Part shown: positions 56,401 through 64,000 of the stretch, in pieces | Layout: each line of letters begins with the position of its first letter | Position numbering within the stretch: position 1 is the stretch's first letter | Source of the DNA: Bolinopsis microptera | Taxonomy: Eukaryota; Ctenophora; Tentaculata; Lobata; Bolinopsidae | Length of the DNA: 64,000 nucleotides | Direction: 5' to 3' | Assembly (NCBI RefSeq): GCF_026151205.1 | Contig: NC_087075.1 | Span: 3,446,359-3,510,358 of the forward strand | Made by a program: the position numbers and the translations under genes | The notes under the pieces: model-generated | Database searches by the model: none | What the model saw: the letters and a program-made list of their open reading frames with translations, nothing else | Told to the model about the DNA's origin: nothing

Positions 56401-59400
56401 AGTAGCCCAGGTTGCTATCCCACCCAACAAGCACTATGTACTAGTACTACCTATAGTAGCCCAGGTTGCTATCCCACCCAACAAGCACTATGTACTAGTA
56501 CTACCTATAGTAGCCCAGGTTGCTATCCCACCCAACAAGCACTATGTACTAGTACTACCTATAGTAGCCCAGGTTGCTATCCACTCAACAAGCACTATGT
56601 ACTAGTACTACCTATAGTAGCCCAGGTTGCTATCCCACCCAACAAGCACTATGTACTAGTACTACCTATAGTAGCCCAGGTTGCTATCCCACCCAACAAG
56701 CACTATGTACTAGTACTACCTATAGTAGCCCAGGTTGCTATCCCACCCAACAAGCACTATGTACTAGTACTACCTATAGTAGCCCAGGTTGCTATCCCAC
56801 CCAACAAGCACTATGTACTAGTACTACCTATAGTAGCCCAGGTTGCTATCCCACCCAACAAGCACTATGTACTAGTACTACCTATAGTAGCCCAGGTTGC
56901 TATCCCACCCAACAAGCACTATGTACTAGTACTACCTATAGTAGCCCAGGTTGCTATCCCACCCAACAAGCACTATGTACTAGTACTACCTATAGTAGCC
57001 CAGGTTGCTATCCCACCCAACAAGCACTATGTACTAGTACTACCTATAGTAGCCCAGGTTGCTATCCCACCCAACAAGCACTATGTACTAGTACTACCTA
57101 TAGTAGCCCAGGTTGCTATCCCACCCAACAAGCACTATGTACTAGTACTACCTATAGTAGCCCAGGTTGCTATCCCACCCAACAAGCACTATGTACTAGT
57201 ACTACCTATAGTAGCCCAGGTTGCTATCCCACCCAACAAGCACTATGTACTAGTACTACCTATAGTAGCCCAGGTTGCTATCCCACCCAACAAGCACTAT
57301 GTACTAGTACTACCTATAGTAGCCCAGGTTGCTATCCCACCCAACAAGCACTATGTACTAGTACTACCTATAGTAGCCCAGGTTGCTATCCCACCCAACA
57401 AGCACTATGTACTAGTACTACCTATAGTAGCCCAGGTTGCTATCCCACCCAACAAGCACTATGTACTAGTACTACCTATAGTAGCCCAGGTTGCTATCCC
57501 ACCCAACAAGCACTATGTACTAGTACTACCTATAGTAGCCCAGGTTGCTATCCACCCAACAAGCACTATGTACTAGTACTACCTATAGTAGCCCAGGTTG
57601 CTATCCCACCCAACAAGCACTATGTACTAGTACTACCTATAGTAGCCCAGGTTGCTATCCCACCCAACAAGCACTATGTACTAGTACTACCTATAGTAGC
57701 CCAGGTTGCTATCCCACCCAACAAGCACTATGTACTAGTACTACCTATAGTAGCCCAGGTTGCTATCCCACCCAACAAGCACTATGTACTAGTACTACCT
57801 ATAGTAGCCCAGGTTGCTATCCCACCCAACAAGCACTATGTACTAGTACTACCTATAGTAGCCCAGGTTGCTATCCCACCCAACAAGCACTATGTACTAG
57901 TACTACCTATAGTAGCCCAGGTTGCTATCCCACCCAACAAGCACTATGTACTAGTACTACCTATAGTAGCCCAGGTTGCTATCCCACCCAACAAGCACTA
58001 TGTACTAGTACTACCTATAGTAGCCCAGGTTGCTATCCCACCCAACAAGCACTATGTACTAGTACTACCTATAGTAGCCCAGGTTGCTATCCCACCCAAC
58101 AAGCACTATGTACTAGTACTACCTATAGTAGCCCAGGTTGCTATCCCACCCAACAAGCACTATGTACTAGTACTACCTATAGTAGCCCAGGTTGCTATCC
58201 CACCCAACAAGCACTATGTACTAGTACTACCTATAGTAGCCCAGGTTGCTATCCCACCCAACAAGCACTATGTACTAGTACTACCTATAGTAGCCCAGGT
58301 TGCTATCCCACCCAACAAGCACTATGTACTAGTACTACCTATAGTAGCCCAGGTTGCTATCCCACCCAACAAGCACTATGTACTAGTACTACCTATAGTA
58401 GCCCAGGTTGCTATCCCACCCAACAAGCACTATGTACTAGTACTACCTATAGTAGCCCAGGTTGCTATCCCACCCAACAAGCACTATGTACTAGTACTAC
58501 CTATAGTAGCCCAGGTTGCTATCCCACCCAACAAGCACTATGTACTAGTACTACCTATAGTAGCCCAGGTTGCTATCCCACCAACAAGCACTATGTACTA
58601 GTACTACCTATAGTAGCCCAGGTTGCTATCCCACCCAACAAGCACTATGTACTAGTACTACCTATAGTAGCCCAGGTTGCTATCCCACCCAACAAGCACT
58701 ATGTACTAGTACTACCTATAGTAGCCCAGGTTGCTATCCCACCCAACAAGCACTATGTACTAGTACTACCTATAGTAGCCCAGGTTGCTATCCCACCCAA
58801 CAAGCACTATGTACTAGTACTACCTATAGTAGCCCAGGTTGCTATCCCACCCAACAAGCACTATGTACTAGTACTACCTATAGTAGCCCAGGTTGCTATC
58901 CCACCCAACAAGCACTATGTACTAGTACTACCTATAGTAGCCCAGGTTGCTATCCACCCAACAAGCACTATGTACTAGTACTATCTATAGTAGCCCAGGT
59001 TGCTATCCCACCCAACAAGCACTATGTACTAGTACTACCTATAGTAGCCCAGTTTGCTATCCCACCCAACAAACACTATGTACTAGTACTACCTATAGTA
59101 GCCCAGGTTGCTATCCCACCCAACAAGCACTATGTACTAGTACTACCTATAGTAGCCCAGGTTGCTATCCCACCCAACAAGCACTATGTACTAGTACTAT
59201 CTATAGTAGCCCAGGTTGCTATCCCACCCAACAAGCACTATGTACTAGTACTACCTATAGTAGCCCAGTTTGCTATCCCACCCAACAAGCACTATGTACT
59301 AGTACTACCTATAGTTGCCCAGGTTGCTATCCCACCCAACAAGCACTATGTACTAGTACTACCTATAGTAGCCCAGTTTGCTATCTCACCCAAAAAACAC

Positions 59401-62400
59401 TTACCAATGGGTGTGAGACAGGCCACGTTAGTGTTCAGCTCTCCGCCAGTAAAGATGTACTTTCCAGAGTAAAAGGGGTAAGTTGCTTTACAGCTCCTGC
59501 ACAAAGTAGCTGTTTTACCACCTAGTTACCACCTAGTTACCATATTCTTCTAGTTACCACCTAGTTACCACCAAGTTACCAGATACTTCTAGTTACCACC
59601 TAGTTACCACCTAGTTACCAGATACTTCTAGTTACCACCTAGTTACCACCTAGTTACCACCAAGTTACCAGATACTTCTAGTTACCACCAAGTTACCATA
59701 TACGTCTGGTTACCACCTAGTTACGATATACTTCTAGTTACCACCTAGTCACCACCGAGTTACCACCTGAAAACTAACCAATAAGAAGGAAGAAGCAGAC
59801 GTGTCTGCGTTGACAGTGAGCCTGCTTTGGTAGACGGTTTGAGAAGTGGTTGGCTCGAGGGCTGTGATCTGTGTAACCCCGTTTGTCACGTCGGTTCCCG
59901 TACTGAGGAGTTTTCTATTAAGTACGTAACACCATTACACACTACTAGTTACAAGGTTACAGTAGTATTCTACACACATTACTAGTTACAGTAGTATTTT
60001 ACACACACTTCTAGTTACAGTAGTATTCTACACACTACTAGTTACAGTAGTATTCTACACACTACTAGTTACAGTAGTATTCTACACACACTGCTAGTTA
60101 CAGTAGTATTCTACACACACTGCTAGTTACAGTAGTATTCTACACACTACTAGTTACAGTAGTATTCTACACACACTACTAGTTACAGTAGTATTCTACA
60201 CACACTACTAGTTACAGTAATATTCTACACACACTACTAGTTATGCAGTAGTATTCTACAAACACTGCTAGTTACAGTAGTATTCTACACACTGCTAGTT
60301 ACAGTAGTATTCTACACACTACTAGTTACAGTAGTATTCTACACACACTACTAGTTACAGTAGTATTCTACACACTACTAGTTACAATAATATTCTACAC
60401 ACACTACTAGTTATGCAGTAGTATTCTACACACTACTAGTTACAGTAGTATTCTACACACACTACTAGTTATGCAGTAGTATTCTACACACTACTAGTTA
60501 CAGTAGTATTCTACACACACTGCTAGTTACAGTAGTATTTTACACACTGCTAGTTATGCAGTAGTATTCTACACACACTACTTGTTACAGTAGTATTCTA
60601 CACACACTACTAGTTACAATAGTATTCTACACACACTACTAGTTATGCAGTAGTATTCTACACACTACTAGTTATGCAGTAGTATTCTACACACTACAAG
60701 TTACAGTAGTATTCTACACACTACTAGTTACAGTAGTATTCTACACACACTACTAGTTACAGTAGTATTCTACACACACTGCTAGTTACAGTAGTATTCT
60801 ACACACTACTAGTTACAGTAGTATTCTACACACTACTAGTTACAGTAGTATTCTACACACTACTAGTTACAGTAGTAATTCTACACACTACTAGTTACAG
60901 TAGTATTCTACACACACTGCTAGTTACAGTAGTATTCTACACACACTACTAGTTACAGTAGTATTCTAAACACACTGCTAGTTACAGTAGTATTCTACAC
61001 ACTGCTAGTTACAGTAGTATTCTACACACTACTACTTACTAGTTACAGTAGTATTCTACACACTACTAGTTACAGTAGTATTCTACACACACTGCTAGTT
61101 ACAGTAGTATTCTACACACTACTACTTACTAGTTACAGTAGTATTCTACACACTACTAGTTACAGTAGTATTCTACACACACTACTAGTTACAGTAGTAT
61201 TCTAAACACACTGCTAGTTACAGTAGTATTCTACACACTGCTAGTTACAGTAGTATTCTACACACTACTACTTACTAGTTACAGTAGTATTCTACACACT
61301 ACTAGTTACAGTAGTATTCTACACACACTGCTAGTTACAGTAGTATTCTACACACTACTAGTTATGCAGTAGTATTCTACACACTACTAGTTACAGTAGT
61401 ATTCTACACACACTACTAGTTACAGTAGTAACCTTCACACACTGCTAGTTACAGTAGTATTCTACACACTACTAGTTACAGTAGTATTCTACACACATAC
61501 TAGTTACAGTAGTATTCTACACACACTGCTAGTTACAGTAGTATTCTACACACTGCTAGTTACAGTAGTATTCTACTCACTACTAGTTACAGTAGTATTC
61601 TACACACTACTAGTTACAGTAGTATTCTACACACACTACTAGTTACAGTAGTATTCTACACACTACTAGTTACAGTAGTATTCTACACACACTGCTAGTT
61701 ACAGTAGTATTCTACACACTGCTAGTTACAGTAGTATTCTACTCACTACTAGTTACAGTAGTATTCTACACACACTACTAGTTACAGTAGTATTCTACAC
61801 ACATTACTAGTTACAGTAGTATTCTACACACTGCTAGTAACAGTAGTAACCTTCACACACTACTAGTTACAGTAATATTCTACACACACTACTAGTTACA
61901 GTAGTATTCTACACACTACTAGTTACAGTAGTATTCTACACACACTACTAGTTACAGTAGTATTCTACACACATTACTAGTTACAGTAGTATTCTACACA
62001 CTACTAGTTACAGTAGTATTCTACACACACTACTAGTTACAGTAGTATTCTACACACATTACTAGTTACAGTAGTATTCTACACACTACTAGTTACAGTA
62101 GTATTCTACACACACTACTAGTTACAGTAGTATTCTACACACATTACTAGTTACAGTAGTATTCTACACACTGCTAGTAACAGTAGTAACCTTCACACAC
62201 TACTAGTTACAGTAATATTCTACACACACTACTAGTTACAGTAATATTCTACTCACTACTAGTTACAGTAGTATTCTACACACACTACTAGTTACAGTAG
62301 TATTCTACACACATTACTAGTTACAGTAGTATTCTACACACTGCTAGTAACAGTAGTAACCTTCACACACTACTAGTTACAGTAGTATTCTACACACACT

Positions 62401-64000
62401 ACTAGTTACAGTAGTATTCTACACACTACTAGTTACAGTAGTATTCTACACACACTACTAGTTACAGTAGTATTCTACACACTACTAGTTACAGTAGTAT
62501 TCTACACACTGCTAGTTACAGTAGTATTCTACACACTGCTAGTTACAGTAGTATTCTACACACTACTAGTTACAGTAGTATTCTACACACTACTAGTTAC
62601 AGTAGTATTCTACACACTACTAGTTACAGTAGTATTCTACACACACTGCTAGTTACAGTAGTATTCTACATACTACTAGTTACAGTAATATTCTACACAC
62701 ACTACTTGAATAACAAACTAACAGCTTATCTTAACCGATAAGTTTTGTAACTCACGAAGTTAGTGAGTTGTGGGATTGCCATGTGATGGAAGGTTGAGGA
62801 GGTCCCTCAAACGAACAGTAGATATACGTATCAATTCCTCGGAGTATCTTGTAATCCTGGGGCTGAGTGTAAACCTCTGAGGGAGTGGGTGAGAAATGTT
62901 AAATTAATATTTGAGTGTGGATTTACTTCTGATTAATTAGTTATAGTCGATGAATTAATTACTTCTAATGTAACATTTGACAGTAGTTAATCTACGATTT
63001 CCACAAACCGAGAACGTTGACAAGCGAGTCCGCGCTCTTCAAGAAGAGCGCGTCTGAGGATAGTTCCACGTGCAAATTGCTGTCCTGGTTGGTAGCAGCA
63101 ACCCCAGTCCAGACAAGGGTGGAGGTTGTTATCTTGCTGCTATCTACTGTTGTGTCCGTCTATTTTGGGAGTTTCTTATCAGATATTGGAAATTATGTCG
63201 ATATCATGAAATATAGGACTTTATCAGAAGGCAAACTATTCGTCTTATAAAGAAGGCAAACTATTCGTCTACTTGATATTTGAGATGCCAAACATCATAG
63301 AACCGAGATCAACAGAATAATCTACTTGACATTTTTTTGCCGGGATCTGTAATCTAAACTAACACTGAATGTTATTTACAGTTGTGATAGTGTACATTAA
63401 CAATAGGTATCACTTAGTTACCACCTAGTTACCATCTAGTTACTGTTGTTATAGTGTACGCAGCATTAAAAATAGGTACCACCTAGTTACCACCTAGTTA
63501 CCACCTAGTTACCACCTAGTTACCACCTAGTTACCGCTGTTATAGTGTACGCAGCATTAACAATAGGTATCACCTAGTTACCACCTAGTTACCATCTAGT
63601 TACTGTTGTTATAGTGTACGCAGCATTAAAAATAGGTACCACCTAGTTACCACCTAGTTACCACCTAGTTACCACCTAGTTACCGATGTTATAGTGTACG
63701 CAGCATTAACAATAGGTACCACCTAGTTACCACCTAGTTACCACCTAGTTACCACCTAGTTACCGTTGTTATAGTTTACGCAGCATTAACAATAGGTACC
63801 ACCTAGTTACCACCTAGTTACCACCTAGTTACCACCTAGTTACCACCTAGTTACCGTTGTTATAATGTACGCAGCATTAGCAGTAGGTACCACCTAGTTA
63901 CCACCTAGTTACCACCTAGTTACCGTTGTTATAGTGTACGCAGCATTAGCAGCAGGTACCATCTCCACGTCGTCTTTGAACCAAGCAACGGATTTAGCGG
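35083..64000 (-). CDS. Gene B: inverted second copy of the modular receptor (5' end beyond the right edge)
   Basis: Thirty exons matching E34 back to E5 of gene A are found in the same order on the minus strand, the last one cut at 64000. All splice sites are kept. Exon lengths equal those of gene A, except E33 (-3, one Gln lost beside the membrane), E14 (-1) and E8 (+1). The two 1-bp changes shift the frame, so gene B is a pseudogene, or carries sequencing errors. Amino-acid changes elsewhere are few and mostly conservative. The gene runs tail to tail with gene A. It is about 29 kb against 12.5 kb for the same part of A, because of intron repeats and inserted elements. Confidence 0.85.
35560..35690. 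mobile_element. Half of the poly-G/C foldback element (right arm)
   Basis: Only one arm, ending in about 18 C followed by TTAA, is present at the position that holds the whole element in gene A (24183-24667). The centre and the other arm are missing, so the right copy has lost them by deletion. Confidence 0.7.
35717..35872 (-). CDS. Gene B E32: juxtamembrane CCP-like module
   Basis: 156 bp, same length and splice phases as in gene A. The first codon differs (AGT for AAT when spliced), changing Asn to Ser. All four cysteines are kept. Confidence 0.8.
36032..37124 (-). CDS. Gene B E31-E30: Ig-like domain 14
   Basis: E31 is 36032-36149 and E30 is 36970-37124. They encode the same domain as in gene A, with S to G and E to K changes (HLGEGYNLTC, ENTKITWYR). 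A foldback element splits the intron. Confidence 0.85.
36213..36868. mobile_element. Second poly-G/C-ended foldback element
   Basis: It starts with a run of about 18 G then CCAACCATATTAAAGTATA, and ends with the reverse complement and a run of C. AATATA flanks both sides, a probable 6-bp target duplication. A block with GATTTTGACCCGGGGATATA is present twice in direct orientation. The centre contains TATGCCCAAATATGGGCATA and neighbouring sequence shared with the element at 24183. It is absent from gene A, so it is a recent insertion or a loss there. Confidence 0.78.
37302..37708. mobile_element. TIR element with doubled 16-bp terminal motif
   Basis: The left end is CGACATTTGTCCGACAGCGA followed by CATCTGTCCGAC. 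The right end is its reverse complement (GTCGGACAGATGTCG twice). Two internal direct copies contain TACGATTTTCTTG and TTTGAGATATCAC, about 185 bp apart. It is absent from the left-arm intron. Its right end abuts the 26-bp array and was duplicated with it (again at 38433-38469). Confidence 0.75.
37735..39570 (-). repeat. 26-bp minisatellite of splice-acceptor-like units, about 70 copies
   Basis: In the direction of gene B each unit contains TTATCTGTTTGCAG followed by TTCGGAATG. It is therefore a tandem series of near-ideal 3' splice sites inside one intron, ending at the E29 donor. The left arm has about eight units. The segment 37672-38431 is repeated at 38432-39100 with an offset of 760 bp, including the end of the neighbouring TIR element. 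Three units equal 78 bp, so long open frames arise by period alone. Confidence 0.93.
39573..40144 (-). CDS. Gene B E29-E28: Ig-like domain 13, cysteine-free
   Basis: E29 is 39573-39692 and E28 is 39992-40144. The product is as in gene A, with paired Cys loss. The intron has two copies of the E28 tail plus donor (near 39890-39915 and the real one) and GGTTACTAAGTGG-type repeats. Confidence 0.8.
40270..42048 (-). CDS. Gene B E27-E26: Ig-like domains 12 and 11
   Basis: E27 is 40270-40697 and E26 is 41919-42048; lengths equal those of gene A. VKFRGE becomes VRFRGE, TSDMGEYRC becomes TFDMGEYRC, and the first Ser-Ile becomes Ser-Val. The intron is 1.2 kb against 198 bp in gene A, because of a foldback element and several copies of a CATATAAAACTAAGATGGGA motif. 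Confidence 0.85.
41055..41720. mobile_element. Third G/C-ended foldback element
   Basis: The left end is a G run (about 41058-41074). The arms share ATTGTTCCTAGCC/GGTAGGAACAAT, CCATGGAAAAATATTGTTCC and GCAAATAGATATTACTC in inverted order, and the right end is CTGCCCCCTTAA. The centre has the pair TTTTCAATCGCGCAATA and GATTGAAAATCGCTGGGCAA. It is unrelated in sequence to the other two apart from the G/C-run ends. It is absent from gene A. Confidence 0.7.
42294..43600 (-). CDS. Gene B E25-E24: Ig-like domain 10
   Basis: E25 is 42294-42446 and E24 is 43466-43600; lengths equal those of gene A. E25 starts GTGAGG in place of CTGAGG, and TRQEGTYFC becomes TSQEGTYFC. The intron is filled by the 13-bp repeat. 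Confidence 0.85.
42450..43368. repeat. 13-bp tandem repeat in the gene B intron, about 70 copies
   Basis: Units of CTTAGTAATCAGA with AGTTAGTAATCAG variants. Higher-order blocks of about 120-310 bp repeat (for example around TAATTAGATTAGTAATC). It is three times longer than the left-arm array. Confidence 0.92.
43766..44204 (-). CDS. Gene B E23-E22: Ig-like domain 9
   Basis: E23 is 43766-43905 and E22 is 44108-44204, same lengths as in gene A, with the Trp codon again made at the junction. ISAGVESTSKQ becomes ISTGVESTSTQ. Confidence 0.85.
44319..44510 (-). CDS. Gene B E21: Ig-like domain 8
   Basis: 192 bp, phase 1-1, intact. MGEITW becomes LGEITW, LIMENVG becomes LIMKNVG, and both cysteines are kept. 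Confidence 0.86.
44677..45141 (-). CDS. Gene B E20-E19: Ig-like domain 7
   Basis: E20 is 44677-44869 and E19 is 45020-45141. The protein is nearly identical to gene A (SAVIISW becomes SIVIISW; the first residues of E19 read SL/GL). Confidence 0.86.
45271..46183 (-). CDS. Gene B E18-E17: Ig-like domain 6, CCP-like and GCC2/GCC3 modules
   Basis: E18 is 45271-45410 and E17 is 45715-46183; lengths equal those of gene A. SDEAQPEPSNE becomes SDDAQPEPSNI and ASEPELC becomes ASKPELC; the rest is identical. The intron keeps the duplicated E17-tail segment, so that duplication is older than the inverted duplication. Confidence 0.86.
46316..47225 (-). CDS. Gene B E16-E14: cysteine-rich region with polybasic site, E14 frameshifted
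   Basis: E16 is 46316-46402, E15 is 46522-46855 and E14 is 47057-47225. E15 keeps CSSNKRRRRAAEDD. E14 is 169 bp in place of 170: near 47131 one base is missing from the stretch that reads CTCCGACTAGCC in gene A. This shifts the frame for the rest of the exon and beyond. As elsewhere the exon is intact, this is a recent break or an assembly error. The intron at 46870-46985 has about three units of the 29-bp repeat. Confidence 0.75.
47245..47590. repeat. 9-bp minisatellite of gene B (ATGTTAGGT)
   Basis: About 38 copies, the counterpart of 16085-16710. Here the left-arm array is the longer one. Confidence 0.93.
47600..48213 (-). CDS. Gene B E13-E12: CCP/sushi domain 1
   Basis: E13 is 47600-47693 and E12 is 48071-48213; lengths equal those of gene A. 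LQTSQTTF becomes LQNSQSTF, FNGVNKC becomes FNNVNKC, SNACARL becomes SNVCARL, and VTCTVSC becomes VTCKVSC. The donor of E12 is GTTTGT in place of GTTAGT. The intron holds an extra segment of about 160 bp (47718-47880) ending in ATGAAATGAAATGAA, possibly a SINE-like insert. Confidence 0.84.
48335..49317 (-). CDS. Gene B E11-E10: Ig-like domain 5, cysteine-free
   Basis: E11 is 48335-48455 and E10 is 49157-49317. The domain again lacks both cysteines. ADNPPEPQFGW becomes ADSPPEPQFNW, and YEVTLGN becomes YKVSLGS. Confidence 0.83.
48615..49140 (-). repeat. G-rich (on the transcribed RNA) 32-bp minisatellite
   Basis: About 16 units of about 32 bp. In the gene B direction each reads like GGGGGAAGGGGGCGGGGGTA followed by GGTACTCTATTAG. 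Each unit supplies several runs of three or more G, so the intron RNA could form many G-quadruplexes. Gene A has only about three units (15094-15205). It abuts the E10 donor. Confidence 0.88.
49506..50260. mobile_element. 755-bp DNA transposon with 38-bp TIRs, TA target duplication, nested in the 54-bp array
   Basis: Both ends start CCTTATCGGACCTTATTTGG and match as perfect inverted repeats for about 38 bp; TA flanks each side. The target was the sequence GTACTAGTAC of a 54-bp unit, so the array is older than the insertion. Subterminal copies of TGTCCGTTCAA repeat in both orientations. It carries one reading frame (next entry). The perfect TIRs indicate recent movement. It could be a short non-autonomous relative of a larger element. 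Confidence 0.88.
49781..50122 (-). CDS. HIRAN-like reading frame inside the TIR element
   Basis: An uninterrupted frame of about 113 codons on the minus strand. It opens in frame from further upstream (NPFLCSKLICAVQIRYEG) and has no obvious ATG at its start. The core TVGHIPSEISRFVFYF, then HRRSPIPSWGLEINLKLYF, resembles the HIRAN-type pattern (an AV..G.VGHIP.EISR core and a GLEIP-like block), a fold known for binding DNA ends in helicase-associated proteins. The C-terminal part is acidic (ENVEVEEVEDQFQD). The family call is by motif memory only. The protein is much too short to be a transposase. Confidence 0.5.
   Translation of the reverse strand: MQIRYEGTYRTRLDTVGHIPSEISRFVFYFMEMGSMVEGIVADISHRRSPIPSWGLEINLKLYFRHSSISLVEQLGLFIARYDYELDRQPVVRENVEVEEVEDQFQDSDHAIM
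50263..59395. repeat. 9.1-kb minisatellite of about 169 units of 54 bp
   Basis: The unit is 54 bp (ACTATGTACTAGTACTACCT, ATAGTAGCCCAGGTTGCTAT, CCCACCCAACAAGC). Copies from 56600 to 58900 are almost identical, while 51200-52700 is more varied, with indels. The array lies in the gene B intron between E10 and E9 and touches the E9 donor. The left arm has 3.5 units of a 62-bp relative. No plus-strand frame of the unit has a stop and 54 is divisible by 3, so very long meaningless frames result. Confidence 0.96.
59405..62876 (-). CDS. Gene B E9-E7: Ig-like domain 4, E8 frameshifted
   Basis: E9 is 59405-59496, E8 is 59779-59914 and E7 is 62756-62876. E8 is 136 bp against 135 in gene A: one extra T in the stretch CTTCTTCCTTCTT (near 59793) shifts the frame before the junction Trp. 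Splice sites are intact. E9 and E7 match gene A. Confidence 0.75.
59515..59770. repeat. TAGTTACCACC repeat (gene B intron E9-E8)
   Basis: Copies of the 11-bp unit (GTGGTAACTAG in the gene direction) with GATACTTC interruptions. This is the counterpart of 14060-14487. Confidence 0.9.
59935..62705. repeat. 27-29 bp minisatellite, about 98 copies (gene B intron E8-E7)
   Basis: Units of about 28 bp built on ACTAGTTACAGTAGTATTCT plus ACACACACT, with length variants from (CA)n and TGCAG insertions. Larger blocks repeat (for example around GTAACCTTCACACACT at 61430, 61850, 62187 and 62357). It is about 18 times longer than the left-arm array. Confidence 0.94.
63009..63132 (-). CDS. Gene B E6: second half of Ig-like domain 3
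   Basis: 124 bp, phase 0 to 1, the same length as in gene A and with the same uncertain acceptor (gcagcaag). NQDTTLHV becomes NQDSNLHV. No cysteine. Confidence 0.75.
63380..63923. repeat. Array of E5 exon-tail copies with their donor (gene B)
   Basis: Six or seven blocks of about 70-90 bp. Each holds a near-copy of the last 36 bases of E5 (in gene direction GGTACC, TTAATGCTGCGTACACTATA, ACAACG) followed by GGTAACTAGGTGGTAACTAG. Each block therefore offers an exon-like end and a 5' splice site. Gene A has two such blocks. Confidence 0.88.
63924..64000 (-). CDS. Gene B E5 (partial): first half of Ig-like domain 3
   Basis: The last 77 bases of the exon are in the window: AKSVAWFKDDVEMVPAANAA and YTITT, then donor GTAACT. 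Compared with gene A, DMVPTA becomes EMVPAA. It is cut by the window edge. Confidence 0.85.

Noticed and set aside
50263-59395. CRISPR array
   Set aside because: The units are head-to-tail with no unique spacers, and the DNA is animal.
50339-59525. Very long plus-strand frames (up to 675 codons) with an 18-residue repeat TQQALCTSTTYSSPGCYP
   Set aside because: They are antisense to gene B within an intron. The 54-bp unit has no stop and is a multiple of three, so all forward frames stay open by period alone.

Overview
This is a window of animal nuclear DNA, not prokaryotic. The evidence is AT-rich sequence, consistent GT..AG introns, extracellular immunoglobulin (Ig), sushi/CCP, TSP1 and GCC2/GCC3 modules joined by phase-1 introns, several decayed LINEs, and telomere-like CCCTAA runs in the spacer. 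The species cannot be fixed from the sequence. A non-vertebrate (early-branching metazoan or tunicate) is my guess.

Layout. (1) 1-8803: a tandem array of about 16 units of 540 bp. Read in the correct splice frame, each unit carries one 165-bp phase 1-1 exon coding for a six-cysteine GCC2/GCC3-like module. All but the last unit are full of scattered indels that look like unpolished long-read sequence. (2) 8978-25123, plus strand (gene A): a TSP1 exon followed by 33 more exons. They encode about 14 Ig-like domains, CCP modules, an unrecognised cysteine-rich region with a furin-type site, one more GCC2/GCC3 module, a membrane helix and a short tail. From TSP1 to stop is 1,913 residues. The 5' end and signal peptide lie left of the window. 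(3) 25885-34010: a spacer full of transposon relics (two LINE fragments, TIR elements, hairpins) and a stray copy of one half-CCP exon. (4) 34010-64000, minus strand (gene B): an inverted, tail-to-tail second copy of the same gene, cut by the right edge inside the exon matching 12671-12828. Its 29 complete exons match gene A in length, except one lost codon and two 1-bp indels.

The arms differ mainly in their introns. Nearly every intron holds a private minisatellite, usually starting at a splice site, and most are much longer in the right arm (for example 0.23 kb against 9.1 kb). Young TIR or foldback elements also differ between arms, including a 755-bp TA-flanked element with a HIRAN-like reading frame. 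The product looks like a very large, probably proteolytically processed, single-pass surface receptor of adhesion, self-recognition or immune type. That role is inference; the domain architecture is read directly. No RNA genes, CRISPR arrays or bacterial-type signals were seen.
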